A stretch of DNA of 64,000 nt from Streptomyces monashensis (lineage in GTDB: Bacteria; Actinomycetota; Actinomycetes; Streptomycetales; Streptomycetaceae): NCBI RefSeq assembly GCF_001866665.1, contig NZ_MLYO01000033.1:1-64000 (forward strand), read 5' to 3'. Position numbers and translations under genes: made by a program. The notes under the pieces are model-generated. The model made no database searches, was not told where the DNA came from, and saw nothing but the letters and a program-made list of their open reading frames with translations. Positions 33,631-41,843 of this stretch are shown here, in pieces (positions within the stretch are counted from its first letter, which is position 1; the number at the start of each line of letters is the position of its first letter).

Positions 33631-34401
33631 ATGACGGCTCACCCGCTCTTCGACATCAGCGGCCGTACGGCCCTGGTCACCGGTGCCGGCCGCGGCATCG
33701 GTCTCGCCCTCGCGCGGGGCCTGGCCGAGGCCGGCTGCACGGTCGTCCTCAACGGGCGCGACGCCGGCCGCCTCACGCGCGCGGCGGCGGAGCTGCCCGG
33801 GGACCGGGACCGGATCCACACGGCGGTGTTCGACGTGACCGACGGCACCTCCGTGGCCGCCGGGATCGCGGACGTCGAGGAGCGGGTGGGCCCGCTCGAC
33901 ATCCTGGTCAACAACGCGGGCATACAACTGCGCGCTCCCTTGCTGGAGTTCGCGGACGCCGACTGGCACCGGATCCTGGACACCAACCTCACCAGCGCGT
34001 TCCTCGTCGGACGCGAGGCCGCCCGGCGGATGACGGAGCGCGGCCACGGCAAGATCATCAACATCTGTTCGCTGCAGAGCGAGGTCGTCCGCCCCGGCAT
34101 CGCGCCGTACGCGGCGACCAAGGGCGCGCTGAAGATGCTCACCAAGGGCATGTGCGCGGAATGGGGGCCCAGCGGCGTCCAGGTCAACGGGCTCGGCCCG
34201 GGCTACATCGAGACCGAGCTGACCCGGCCCCTGGTGGACGACGAGGAGTTCGGCGCGTGGGTGCGCCGGCGCACCCCGGCCGGCCGCTGGGGCCGCACGG
34301 AGGACCTGGTGGGCGGGGTGCTCTTCCTGGCCTCGCACGCGGCCGACTTCGTGAGCGGGCAGATCCTGTACGTCGACGGCGGCATGACGAGCGTGCTCTG
34401 A
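33631..34401 (+). CDS. SDR oxidoreductase, gluconate 5-dehydrogenase-like
   Basis: A 256-aa classical short-chain dehydrogenase. NAD(P) binding is TGAGRGIGLALARGLAEAG (about 17-35), then NNAGIQ, the catalytic Ser in ICSLQS and YAATKGALK (Tyr-x3-Lys), ending with FVSGQILYVDGGM. Similarity to Gno/IdnO and its place between gntP and idonate dehydrogenase suggest that it interconverts 5-ketogluconate and gluconate. Exact substrate is inference. Confidence 0.86.
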   Translation: MTAHPLFDISGRTALVTGAGRGIGLALARGLAEAGCTVVLNGRDAGRLTRAAAELPGDRDRIHTAVFDVTDGTSVAAGIADVEERVGPLDILVNNAGIQLRAPLLEFADADWHRILDTNLTSAFLVGREAARRMTERGHGKIINICSLQSEVVRPGIAPYAATKGALKMLTKGMCAEWGPSGVQVNGLGPGYIETELTRPLVDDEEFGAWVRRRTPAGRWGRTEDLVGGVLFLASHAADFVSGQILYVDGGMTSVL

Positions 34402-34415
34402 GAGGGGCCACGGAG

Positions 34416-35444
34416 ATGCTGGGTTGCGTGATCCACGGCGCGGGCGACCTGCGGGTCGCGGAGCTGCCGGTGCCCGAACCCGGGCCCGGCGAGGCACGGA
34501 TCGCCGTCCGCTACGGCGGCATCTGCGGCTCCGATCTGCACTACTGGCGCCGCGGCGGGGTCGGTGACTTCCGGCTCCGGGAGCCGATGGTGCTCGGGCA
34601 CGAGGTGGTGGGCACCGTGGTCTCCTATGGCGCCGGGGCCACGGGGCCCGCGCCGGGCACGGCGGTCGCCGTGCACCCCGCCACCCCGTGCGGGCGCTGC
34701 CCGGAGTGCGCGGACGGGCGGGCGGGCGTCTGTCGGGACACCCGGTACCTGGGCAGCGCGGCCCGCCTTCCGCATGTGCAGGGCGGGTTCGCGGCCCACG
34801 TGGTCGTACCCGCCGAGCAGTTGAGGGAGCTTCCGGACGGGCTCGGGCTGCGCCGGGCCGCGCTCGCGGAGCCGTTGGCGGTCGCGCTGCACGCGGTGCG
34901 GCGGGCCGGGGACGTCACGGGTCGGCATGTGCTGGTGACCGGGGCGGGGCCGATCGGGTGCCTGGTGGTCGCGGCGGCGAAGGCGGCCGGCGCGGCGCGG
35001 GTGACGGTGACCGACCTGCTGCCCGAGGCGCTGCGGTACGCGGCCGTCGCCGGAGCCGACACGCTCGTGCGGGCCGACGACCCGGACGACGCCGGATGGC
35101 CGGACGAGGCGCACGCGGCGGACGCGGCCGTCGAGGCGTCGGGGGTCGCGGCCGGACTGGACACCTGTCTGCGGCACGTCCGGCGCGGGGGCGTGGTCGT
35201 CCAGCTCGGAATGCTGCCGCCGGGCCGGAGCCCGTTCGCCGGGAACCTGCTGGTGAGCCGGGAGATCGAGCTGCGGGGCTCGTTCCGCTTCGGCGCCGAG
35301 TTCGACGACGCCCTGCACCTGCTGGCCGCGCGGGGCGAGTTCGACGGGCTGATCAGCCGCGTGGTTCCGGTGCGGGACGCCGTCACCGCCTTCGAGCTGG
35401 CCGCCGACCGGAACCGGTCCTGCAAGGTGCTGCTGGAGTTCTGA
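34416..35444 (+). CDS. idnD: L-idonate 5-dehydrogenase-like zinc dehydrogenase
   Basis: A 342-aa medium-chain zinc dehydrogenase. Catalytic zinc: GGICGSDLHYW and LGHEVVG. Structural zinc: PCGRCPECADGRAGVC (four Cys). The Rossmann motif is TGAGPIGCLVVAAAKAAGA. With the SDR it would convert L-idonate through 5-ketogluconate to gluconate, which the kinase then phosphorylates. ATG 34416 follows CGGAG and is 14 bases after the SDR stop. It ends the operon, converging on the AraC-type gene. Confidence 0.85.
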   Translation: MLGCVIHGAGDLRVAELPVPEPGPGEARIAVRYGGICGSDLHYWRRGGVGDFRLREPMVLGHEVVGTVVSYGAGATGPAPGTAVAVHPATPCGRCPECADGRAGVCRDTRYLGSAARLPHVQGGFAAHVVVPAEQLRELPDGLGLRRAALAEPLAVALHAVRRAGDVTGRHVLVTGAGPIGCLVVAAAKAAGAARVTVTDLLPEALRYAAVAGADTLVRADDPDDAGWPDEAHAADAAVEASGVAAGLDTCLRHVRRGGVVVQLGMLPPGRSPFAGNLLVSREIELRGSFRFGAEFDDALHLLAARGEFDGLISRVVPVRDAVTAFELAADRNRSCKVLLEF

Positions 35445-35467
35445 GCGGGCAGGGGGTGTCCGGCCGT

Positions 35468-36403
35468 TCAGGGGACCCGGAAAGCTCGCCGGTAGGCGCC
35501 CGGGGTCGTGCCTGTCCGGGCGCGGAAGCGGCGGCGCAGGTTGACCGCGGAGGTGAGGCCGACGCGGGCCGCGATCGCCTCGACCGGCAGGTCCGTCTCC
35601 TCCGGCAGGGTGCGTGCCGCGGCCACCCGTCGGGAGAGCAGCCACGCACCCGGGCTCGTGCCGAGTTGGTCGGCGAAGCGGCGGGCCAGGGTGCGGGGTG
35701 AGACGCCGAGGTACGCGGCCAGGTCGTTCACCGACAGCGGTGTCTCCAGGCGCTCGTCGGCCCACCCGAGCAGGCCGCTCAGCGCGTCCCCGGGCGGTGG
35801 AAGCGGCGTGTGCCGCGCCTGGTCGCCCTCGCGGTCCGGCGGCAGCACCATGTGGCGCGCGAGCAGGGCGGAGTACGCGGCGCCGTGATCGTTCCGGACC
35901 AGATGCAGGCACAGGTCGAACCCGGCGCCCGCGCCGGCGCTGGTGGCGACGTCACCGTGAGCCACGTAGAGCCTGTCCGGTTCCACCCGCACCCGGGGGA
36001 ACTCACGGTGCAGCTGCTCGGCCCGCGCCCAGCGGCTGGTGGCCGAGCGGCCGTCCAGCAGCCCGGTGCGGGCCGGCGCGAACACCCCGGAGCAGATCGT
36101 GACCAGCCGCACCCCGCGCGCGTGCGCCCGCAGCAGCGCCCGGCGCACGTGATCGGAGAGCGGCTCCTCCACCGGCAGCCAGCCCGGGATGATCACGGTG
36201 TCCGCGGCCTCGAGTGCCGGCAGGCCCTGCGACACGGACATCGCGTACCCGGCCGTGGTCGGCACGTGGCCGGGTGTCTCCGTGCGCGTCCCGAAATCGT
36301 AGTGCTGCGGTACGTCCGGCCGCTTCGTGCCGAAGACCTCGACGGCGCAGCCGAGTTCGAACGTCGACTGCACCGGCCGCACCGGGACCACCACGCGATG
36401 CAT
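35468..36403 (-). CDS. GATase1-like AraC family regulator
   Basis: A 311-aa transcription factor. The N-terminal DJ-1/PfpI-like sensor (about 1-175) includes LPALEAADTVIIPGWLPV and VTICSGVFAPARTGLLDGRSATSRW, with the Cys of TICSG in the usual nucleophile-elbow place. The C-terminal AraC HTH (about 215-305) has DLAAYLGVSPRTLARRFADQLGTSPGAWL and IAARVGLTSAVNLRRRFRARTGTTPGAYRR. It resembles FtrA/CdhR-type regulators; target and ligand are unknown. The start is ATG 36403. An IS481 relic lies directly upstream, so its native promoter may have been displaced. Confidence 0.88.
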   Translation of the reverse strand: MHRVVVPVRPVQSTFELGCAVEVFGTKRPDVPQHYDFGTRTETPGHVPTTAGYAMSVSQGLPALEAADTVIIPGWLPVEEPLSDHVRRALLRAHARGVRLVTICSGVFAPARTGLLDGRSATSRWARAEQLHREFPRVRVEPDRLYVAHGDVATSAGAGAGFDLCLHLVRNDHGAAYSALLARHMVLPPDREGDQARHTPLPPPGDALSGLLGWADERLETPLSVNDLAAYLGVSPRTLARRFADQLGTSPGAWLLSRRVAAARTLPEETDLPVEAIAARVGLTSAVNLRRRFRARTGTTPGAYRRAFRVP

Positions 36404-36608
36404 GGCACGAAGGGCAGGTGCGGGGCCGGCTGGATCGGTCGTGCAGGCCGTCCCATCCCTCGGCCCGGTAACGCGCCACCCATCGGTGCGCGCACTGGCG
36501 CGACACTCCCAGCTCCTTGGCCACGTGTGCCACCGGACGCAGATCGTGCACGACACGGCGCACCGGAAGACATCTGCCGTGGAAGGTCAGCCGGGCATCA
36601 GCGTGTGC
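36404..36608 (-). pseudogene. IS481-family transposase, N-terminal fragment
   Basis: The minus strand reads AHADARLTFHGRCLPVRRVV and then HVAKELGVSRQCAHRWVARY and GWDGLHDRSSRPRT, the helix-turn-helix region of IS481 transposases. Only about 67 residues remain; the start codon is replaced and the DDE domain is absent. Translation runs straight into the start of the araC-type gene (36403). A further 95 bases (36609-36704) probably are the left end of the same element. The original element has been truncated, and its right end is gone. Confidence 0.78.
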
Positions 36609-36704
36609 CTCCGGTTGTCGTGAAGACAGGCATCTCCACTACGCCCGGAGGTCTTCTCTTGATCAACTGCCGACGCGAGTCACCAACCTCTTGGCCGAGT
36701 ACAC

Positions 36705-37331
36705 CTAGCCCCGCCACAGCGGGTGTTCCCGCTTCGCCCACTCCCGGCTCACCGTTCCCGTGCGCAGACCGCGTCGCGCCTCCGGGTCGCCCAGGGCCAT
36801 GCCGATATGGCCCGCCAGGACCACGCCGATCGTCAGGGCCAGCCAGTCGTGGACGAAGGTCGCCGAGGTGCGCCACATCAGCGGGGCGAGGTGGGTGAAC
36901 CACATCAGCAGCCCGGTGCCGAGCATGACCAGCGTGGCGCCGGCGATCCAGGCGGCGTAGACCTTCTGGCCGGCGTTGAACTTGCCGGCCGGGCGGGAGG
37001 ACCGGCGCTTGTCGCGCAGCAGCGCGGCGCGCAGCCACATCCGGTCGTGCGGGCCGAAGCGGTTGAGGAAGCGCAGGTCGGCGCGGAAGGCGCGGGAGGC
37101 GAGGCCGAGCAGGACCGGCACCGGCAGGGCGAGGCCCGCGCACTCGTGGACCCGGACGACCAGTTCCCTGCGGCCGACCAGGATCGCCAGCTGCGGGATG
37201 TAGAGGATCGCCGCCGTCACCACGCACACGCCCATCAGGGCTGCCGTGACGCGGTGCACCCAGCGTTCGGCCGGGGTGAAGCGGTGGACCCGGGCGTCAG
37301 GTGGGGCGGGGGTGTCAGCTCGTAGGGGCAT
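36705..37331 (-). CDS. Cytochrome b561/b6-type membrane subunit
   Basis: A 208-aa protein with four hydrophobic helices: VTAALMGVCVVTAAILYIPQ, the helix after VRVHECAGLALPVPVLLG, WIAGATLVMLGTGLLMWF and WLALTIGVVLAGHIGMALG. His residues at their ends (ERWVHR, RVHECAG, FVHDW, GHIGMA) could bind two hemes b. It overlaps the molybdopterin-enzyme gene by 17 bases, so it is almost certainly that enzyme's quinone-linked electron partner, analogous in role to the MsrQ/YedZ-MsrP pair. ATG 37331 (MPLRADTPAPP) is chosen. Confidence 0.82.
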   Translation of the reverse strand: MPLRADTPAPPDARVHRFTPAERWVHRVTAALMGVCVVTAAILYIPQLAILVGRRELVVRVHECAGLALPVPVLLGLASRAFRADLRFLNRFGPHDRMWLRAALLRDKRRSSRPAGKFNAGQKVYAAWIAGATLVMLGTGLLMWFTHLAPLMWRTSATFVHDWLALTIGVVLAGHIGMALGDPEARRGLRTGTVSREWAKREHPLWRG

Positions 37332-38055
37332 CGGTCCGTCCGTTCGACTTGCCGACCCAGGCGTCGACGTCGTAGCCGAGGTGCTCCCAGTAGCCGGGCT
37401 GGACATGGTCGGTGACCGTGATGCCGGAGAGCCACTTGGCGGACTTGTAGAAGTACATCGGGGCGACGTAGAGGCGGACCGGGCCGCCGTGGTCGTGGCC
37501 GATGTCCTTGTCCTGCATGCGCAGCGCGACCAGGACGTCCGGGCGGCGGGCCTGGTCGAGGGTGAGGCTCTCGGTGTAGGTGCCGTCGAAGCAGGTGAAG
37601 CGGATCGCCTTCGCGGCGGCGCGGACCCCCGCCGTGTCCAGCAGGTCGGCGAGGCGGACGCCCTCGAAGGGGGTGCCCGGCACCCGCCAGCCGGTGACGC
37701 ACTGGACGTCCTTGACCAGCCGGGTCTGCGGCAGCGCGCGCAGGTCGGGCAGCGTGTAGGTGCGCGGGCGGTCCACCAGGCCGTCGATCGTCAGCCGGTA
37801 GTCCGCGGCCGTCCTGTCGGGCACCGACGCGGCGACCGAGTAGTAGCGGAAGCCCCCGCCGTTGGGCAGCAGACCGGTCAGGCCCGTGGGGTCCTTGCCG
37901 GCGACGGTGCCGAGGAAGCCCTCCATGCCGCGCTGGAGCGTGGGCGCGGCGACCACGCCGAGCGCGCCCAGGCCGAGGGTGCCGAGGAAGACACGGCGGC
38001 CGACGGGCGTGCCGCCCCACTCGCCGTGCCGTTCCTCGGATTGTTCAGAGTTCAC
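37315..38055 (-). CDS. Tat-exported molybdopterin-dependent oxidoreductase (sulfite oxidase fold)
   Basis: A 246-aa enzyme of the sulfite oxidase/MsrP fold. The Tat signal is GRRVFLGTLGLGALGVVAAP. The Mo-coordinating Cys lies in DVQCVTGWRVPG (about residue 118), and RFTCFDGTYTESLTLDQA and GGPVRLYVAPMYFYKSAKW form the cofactor pocket. The substrate could be a sulfoxide or another oxyanion. GTG 38055 is used; an upstream ATG stops after three codons. It is the first gene of a two-gene operon with the cytochrome b subunit. Confidence 0.86.
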   Translation of the reverse strand: MNSEQSEERHGEWGGTPVGRRVFLGTLGLGALGVVAAPTLQRGMEGFLGTVAGKDPTGLTGLLPNGGGFRYYSVAASVPDRTAADYRLTIDGLVDRPRTYTLPDLRALPQTRLVKDVQCVTGWRVPGTPFEGVRLADLLDTAGVRAAAKAIRFTCFDGTYTESLTLDQARRPDVLVALRMQDKDIGHDHGGPVRLYVAPMYFYKSAKWLSGITVTDHVQPGYWEHLGYDVDAWVGKSNGRTDAPTS

Positions 38056-38166
38056 GTTTTCATTCGAGCACTCGGGGCTGTGGGGAGCCAGGGAATCGGG
38101 TCACCGGTCAGACTTCCGTAATCACTTCTTACGTACGTCTCGGAGAGCCGTACGGCTCAGCGGCCC

Positions 38167-38214
38167 GTGCGGTTCAGCGCACCGTGCCGTTCAGCGCACC
38201 GTGCCGTTCAGCGC
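38167..38214. repeat. 17-base tandem repeat across the stop codon of the TPR-like gene
   Basis: Units GTGCGGTTCAGCGCACC, GTGCCGTTCAGCGCACC and a 14-base partial third copy lie head to tail. The gene's stop codon (complement of 38191-38193) lies inside the second unit, so unit number can alter the C-terminus. Each unit repeats the sequence encoding LNGTVR. Confidence 0.8.
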
Positions 38215-39222
38215 GAGGGCGCGGGCCTCGCGGAAGGAGGCGCGCGGGTCGCGGTGCGCGTAGGACCAGGGCGCCCGGGTGGCGTGCCGGCCGATGCGCT
38301 GGAACAGGGCCGCCGCCTCGGCGGGGCGGCCGGCGCAGGACAGCGCGAAGGCGAGGTGGTTGAGGTCGACGTGGCGTCGGGGGTGTTCGTCGTGCTCCCA
38401 CTCCAGCCACCAGTCGAAGCAGGCGCGGAGGATCCGGCGGGCCCGGGGGCCGGACCAGTGCCCGGAGGCGGCCGGGTCGGCGGGGGCCAGGCCGGTGGCG
38501 GCGAGGACCCGGTAGCGCTCGGCGTAGGCGACGACCGGCAGGACGGCGAGCGGCGAGTCGGCCGGGGCCCTGGCTGCGGCCAGCTCGGCCAGGTCGTACA
38601 CCTCGTGGGCCTCGGCGCCCCGGCCGCCCGCGGGCCGTTCGGCAAGCCGGGCGAGGAGCAGGTGGTGGGCGTGGTGGTGCTCGGGGTGGCGGCGGCGCAG
38701 TTCGGCGAAGACGCCGAGCACCTCGCGCTCCGGGCCGAGGGTGCGGGCCAGCCGGAGCAGGCCGAGCCAGGGGGTGGGGTCGGCGGGGGCGAGCGCGGCG
38801 GCCGCGGCGCAGGCCTCGCGGGCCCGGTCGGGGTCCTCCTTGCCGCGCAGGGCGCGGTGGACCTGGGCGAGGGCGGTCAGCGCTGCGGCGTCGGCGGACT
38901 CGGGCTCGGCGAGCTGCCAGTCCCGGGCCCAGGCGACGGCGTACGGCTCGCCGGCGAGCACGGTGAGGCGGTGGCCCCGGCGGTCCCAGTCGTCGCCCGT
39001 GTGGAGCAGCAGGGAGCGGGCGGCCTGCCGGCGGCCCTGGGCCAACGCGGCGCGCGCGGTGAGCAGTTCGCTGTCGTCCAGGGCGTCGTCGTAGGCCCCC
39101 GCGGCGCCCGGGGCGGAGTCGTCCGGGGTGGGGTCGCCGGACTGGTCCGTGGGGGCCCGGCCCGCGCCGAGCAGAGGGGGAGGAGGGGGCACCGCGGAAC
39201 TTCCTGTTTCTCGGGCTGCCAT
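38191..39222 (-). CDS. TPR-like helical repeat protein
   Basis: A 343-aa protein, mostly short amphipathic helices rich in Ala/Leu/Arg. The units ALAQGRRQAARSLLLHTGDDW, ALTALAQVHRALRGKEDPDRA, PWLGLLRLARTLGPEREVLGVFAELRRRHP and FALSCAGRPAEAAALFQRIGRHA look like tetratricopeptide pairs. There is no signal peptide and no enzyme motif, so a scaffold role is likely. I use ATG 39222. The gene ends in 17-base tandem repeats (38167-38214). Function is unknown. Confidence 0.75.
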   Translation of the reverse strand: MAARETGSSAVPPPPPLLGAGRAPTDQSGDPTPDDSAPGAAGAYDDALDDSELLTARAALAQGRRQAARSLLLHTGDDWDRRGHRLTVLAGEPYAVAWARDWQLAEPESADAAALTALAQVHRALRGKEDPDRAREACAAAAALAPADPTPWLGLLRLARTLGPEREVLGVFAELRRRHPEHHHAHHLLLARLAERPAGGRGAEAHEVYDLAELAAARAPADSPLAVLPVVAYAERYRVLAATGLAPADPAASGHWSGPRARRILRACFDWWLEWEHDEHPRRHVDLNHLAFALSCAGRPAEAAALFQRIGRHATRAPWSYAHRDPRASFREARALALNGTVR

Positions 39223-39532
39223 CGGCCGATCACGCACAGCAAACCCTCACCCAAGGGTCGCGTCAAGCGGAACACGGTGTTACGAGCTTCAACTTCCGCT
39301 TTCCAAGCGGAACTTGGGGAACTCCGAGCAGGTGGATCCCGCGGCGGACGGGGCGGTCGGCGAGCGGCTGTGGCGTACGCCATGGCGCGGACGGACGGGG
39401 CCGCGGAACATGGCGAGCCGACCGCCCGCCGACTGCTCCGGGTGCGGGCGCTTCCGGGTCAAGACCGCCCCCGGGACGCTACAGTCGGCCCTTGCACGCC
39501 CGTGGTCCGGCCCGATGATCGAGGTACGCAGC
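39223..39532. other. Divergent spacer with inverted repeat (TPR-like gene and transporter)
   Basis: A 310-base spacer. The clearest element is TTCCGCTTTCCAAGCGGAA (39294-39312), a perfect inverted repeat with 3-base centre; a third AAGCGGAA half-site lies at 39275-39282. This may be an operator. Otherwise I see no gene with Streptomyces codon use, although one frame is open across it. Confidence 0.5.
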
Positions 39533-40429
39533 GTGTCCGTTCTGGTTCTCCTTGTCGCCGTGAGCGCGGCCTGCTGTCTGGGCTTCGGTTTCGTGCTCCA
39601 GCAGAACGCCGCTCAGAAGGCACCGCTCGGCGACTTCCTGTCGTTCCGGCTGCTGCTCGACCTGATGCGGGTGCCGCGCTGGCTGGGCGGGCTCACCCTG
39701 ATGGTGTCCGGCATGGTGCTGGGCGCGATCGCCCTCGGCGAGGGCGAGATCTCCCTGGTGGAACCGCTGCTCGCGACCAACCTGCTGTTCGCGCTCGCCC
39801 TCTCCCGGTACCAGACGAAACAGCCCCTGGGCCGGCAGGGCTGGGCGGGTCTGCTGCTGCTCGCGGGCGGGGTGAGCGCGTTCATCACGGCGGGTGAACC
39901 GCGCGCCGGCCATGCCGTCACCGATCCACTGCGGCACTGGCTGATCATCGGCCTGACGGTCGGCGCTGCCCTGGTGCTCACGACGTACGGCAAGCGTTCC
40001 CGGCTCAGCTGGGGACCGGTCCTGCTGGCCACGGCGGCCGGCCTGCTGTACGGCGTGCAGGACGCGCTGACCCGGGTCAGCGGCACCCGCTTCGCCGCCG
40101 GCGGCTTCCCCGCACTGCTCACCGGCTGGCAGCCGTACGGCGTGCTGGTGTGCGGGGTCACCGGGCTGGTCCTGGTGCAGAGCGCGTTCGAGACGGCTCC
40201 GCTGCGCATGTCGCTGCCCGCGCTCACCGCCGCCGAACCGCTGGCCGGGATCCTGTGCGGGGTGGGCTTCCTGGGCGACCGGCTGCGCACCGACACCGGG
40301 GCGCTGGCCTGGGAGGCGGCGGGCCTCGCGGCCGTGGTGGCGGGCATCGTGCTGCTCGGGCTGCATCCGGCGCTGCCGTGCGGCACGGCGGAGGCGGAAC
40401 CGCCGGCCCGCGACCTCCAGCGCCGCTGA
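39533..40429 (+). CDS. DMT-superfamily (EamA/NIPA-like) membrane transporter
   Basis: A 298-aa integral membrane protein with about nine hydrophobic helices, among them SVLVLLVAVSAACCLGFGFVL, LGGLTLMVSGMVLGAIALG and WEAAGLAAVVAGIVLLG. The repeated helix pattern and the segment FVLQQNAAQKAP fit the drug/metabolite transporter superfamily. The substrate is unknown. GTG 39533 is preferred because GAGG lies 8 bases upstream; an in-frame ATG at 39515 adds six residues. Confidence 0.8.
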   Translation: MSVLVLLVAVSAACCLGFGFVLQQNAAQKAPLGDFLSFRLLLDLMRVPRWLGGLTLMVSGMVLGAIALGEGEISLVEPLLATNLLFALALSRYQTKQPLGRQGWAGLLLLAGGVSAFITAGEPRAGHAVTDPLRHWLIIGLTVGAALVLTTYGKRSRLSWGPVLLATAAGLLYGVQDALTRVSGTRFAAGGFPALLTGWQPYGVLVCGVTGLVLVQSAFETAPLRMSLPALTAAEPLAGILCGVGFLGDRLRTDTGALAWEAAGLAAVVAGIVLLGLHPALPCGTAEAEPPARDLQRR

Positions 40430-40464
40430 ACGGGACTGTCGGAGGGTCCTGCTTGGATGAGGGC

Positions 40465-40995
40465 ATGAACCCTGCTGACGTGAACCCCGCGGACGAAATC
40501 CTCGACATCGTCGACGAGAACGACCAGGTCATCGGCCAGTACCCGCGCGGCGAGGCCTACGCCCGGGGCCTGCGCCACCGGTGTGCGTTCATCGAGGTCC
40601 GGGACGCGGCCGGCCGGCTCTTCGTGCACCGGCGCACGGCCACCAAGCTGGTCTTCCCCTCGCTGTACGACGTCTTCGTCGGCGGGGTCGTCGGCGCGGG
40701 CGAGTCCTACGACGAGGCGGCACTGCGGGAGGCCGAGGAGGAGCTGGGGGTGAGCGGACTGCCGCAGCCGGAGTTCCTGTTCAAGTTCCTGTACGACGAC
40801 GGGGCCGGGAACAGCTGGTGGTCGGCGGTGTACGAGGTGCGCTGCGAGCTGCCCGTGCGCCCGCAGGCCGAGGAGGTCGAGTGGCACGGCTTCCTGTCCG
40901 ACGAGGAGGTCGGGCGGCGGCTCGCCGAGTGGGCGTGGGTGCCGGACGGGCGGGCGGCGTACGAGCGGCTTCGGGCGTTCCGTTCCGGCAGGTGA
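40465..40995 (+). CDS. Nudix hydrolase
   Basis: A 176-aa pyrophosphohydrolase. The Nudix box GVVGAGESYDEAALREAEEE with LG after it (G-x5-E-x7-REAEEELG) starts near residue 74. N-terminal DENDQVIGQYPRGEAYARGLRHRCAFIEVRD resembles the IPP isomerase-like/YfcD group. The substrate is probably a nucleoside diphosphate derivative, but this is unproven. It lies 35 bases after the transporter gene on the same strand. Confidence 0.88.
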   Translation: MNPADVNPADEILDIVDENDQVIGQYPRGEAYARGLRHRCAFIEVRDAAGRLFVHRRTATKLVFPSLYDVFVGGVVGAGESYDEAALREAEEELGVSGLPQPEFLFKFLYDDGAGNSWWSAVYEVRCELPVRPQAEEVEWHGFLSDEEVGRRLAEWAWVPDGRAAYERLRAFRSGR

Positions 40996-41376
40996 GCTCA
41001 CACGGATCGGCGGCGGGTTCGCGGCGGGCCAGTTCCTGCCGCATCCGAGCGGGGATCTGCCCGCGTCCCGGTTCCCGGCACCGCCGAGCCCAGTCGTGGC
41101 GGTGGCGGCCGTCGTCACGGCCGTCGTGGTGCCGGCCGGACGGGGGAGGTGGGCACGGCCGGGCGGGACCCGGGGCCGCAGCCGGAGCGCACGCGGCCTG
41201 CGACGGCGGCGGTGCTGTACGTGCCCTGGTGGTGTCCGCGGCGATCCTGCCGGCCCGAGCTGCGCCACGCGCCCGATATGACCGGATATTTACCGTGCGC
41301 GCGTAGCCTGTGCGGCGTCGCAACCCCGCCACGACGCCCCAGCCGGGGCGAGATCCCGCCGCCGAAGGTGAGCACC
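40996..41376 (+). promoter_or_regulatory. Spacer before the histidine-rich protein gene, with possible promoter
   Basis: A 381-base spacer. Its downstream part has ATATGACCGGATAT (41276-41289), an inverted-repeat-like AT-rich patch, followed by TAGCCT (41304-41309), a good -10 hexamer, 70 bases before the gene. A metal-responsive repressor site there would be sensible but matches no consensus that I know (not the TGAAAATGATTTTCA Zur box). The upstream 250 bases contain only weak open frames with poor codon use. Confidence 0.45.
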
Positions 41377-41676
41377 ATGACCGCCCTTCACCAGGAACAC
41401 ACCGAGCACGGCACGCACCGCCACGGTCCGGGCTGCGGACACAGCGCCGTGCCGCACGGCGACCACACGGACTTCGCGCACGACGGACATCTGCACCGTG
41501 AGCACGAGGGCCACTGGGACGAGTGCGAGCCGGCCGGGCACGCCCCGCACCAGGGCCATGAGCACGTGCACCACGACGAGTGCGGGCACGCGCAGGTACG
41601 TCACGGCGACCACGTCGACTATCTGCACGACGGGCACCGGCACGCCGAGCACGGGGACCACTGGGACGACCACTGA
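41377..41676 (+). CDS. Histidine-rich metal-binding protein
   Basis: A 99-aa protein with 28 His, plus Asp/Glu and three Cys. Two copies of a module HGDH-x-D-x2-HDGH-x-H-x-EH-x2-HWD are visible (residues about 28-50 and 74-98), with GCGH and ECGH before them. It is soluble and has no signal peptide. Such His/Asp arrays bind zinc, nickel or copper and probably serve as a cytosolic store or buffer; similar Streptomyces proteins are sometimes mislabelled zinc permeases. No transporter gene is adjacent. ATG 41377 follows GAAGGTGAG. Confidence 0.8.
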   Translation: MTALHQEHTEHGTHRHGPGCGHSAVPHGDHTDFAHDGHLHREHEGHWDECEPAGHAPHQGHEHVHHDECGHAQVRHGDHVDYLHDGHRHAEHGDHWDDH

Positions 41677-41785
41677 CCCGGGCGGCACCAGGGCCGACGG
41701 CCCTTCGGGCGGCACGCCGGGGAGCCGTCGGCCTATCGTGGCTCCGGTCACGTTCGGGCTTGTCTTCGGCGCACACACTGGACGA

Positions 41786-41803
41786 CATACCGACCGGTCG
41801 GCA
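41786..41803. promoter_or_regulatory. TetR-type operator upstream of the phosphotransferase/acyl-CoA dehydrogenase operon
   Basis: CATACCGACCGGTCGGCA contains the perfect 12-base palindrome CCGACCGGTCGG. ACATACCGAC and the following GGT recur near 47273-47292 in front of the SDR-ligase-TetR operon. A second inverted repeat, GAACGGG...CCCGTTC, lies at 41808-41830. Confidence 0.6.
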
Positions 41804-41843
41804 TCATGAACGGGACATGTTCACCCGTTCGTAGGAGTGATGT

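Noticed and set aside
35445..35467. A second copy of the MITE end (AGGGGGTGTCCGG)
   Set aside because: Only the first eight bases of the terminal repeat match, and no paired end was found nearby.
41096..41281. A 61-aa plus-strand open frame upstream of the histidine-rich gene
   Set aside because: Arg-rich low-complexity translation, no ribosome-binding site and poor codon pattern.
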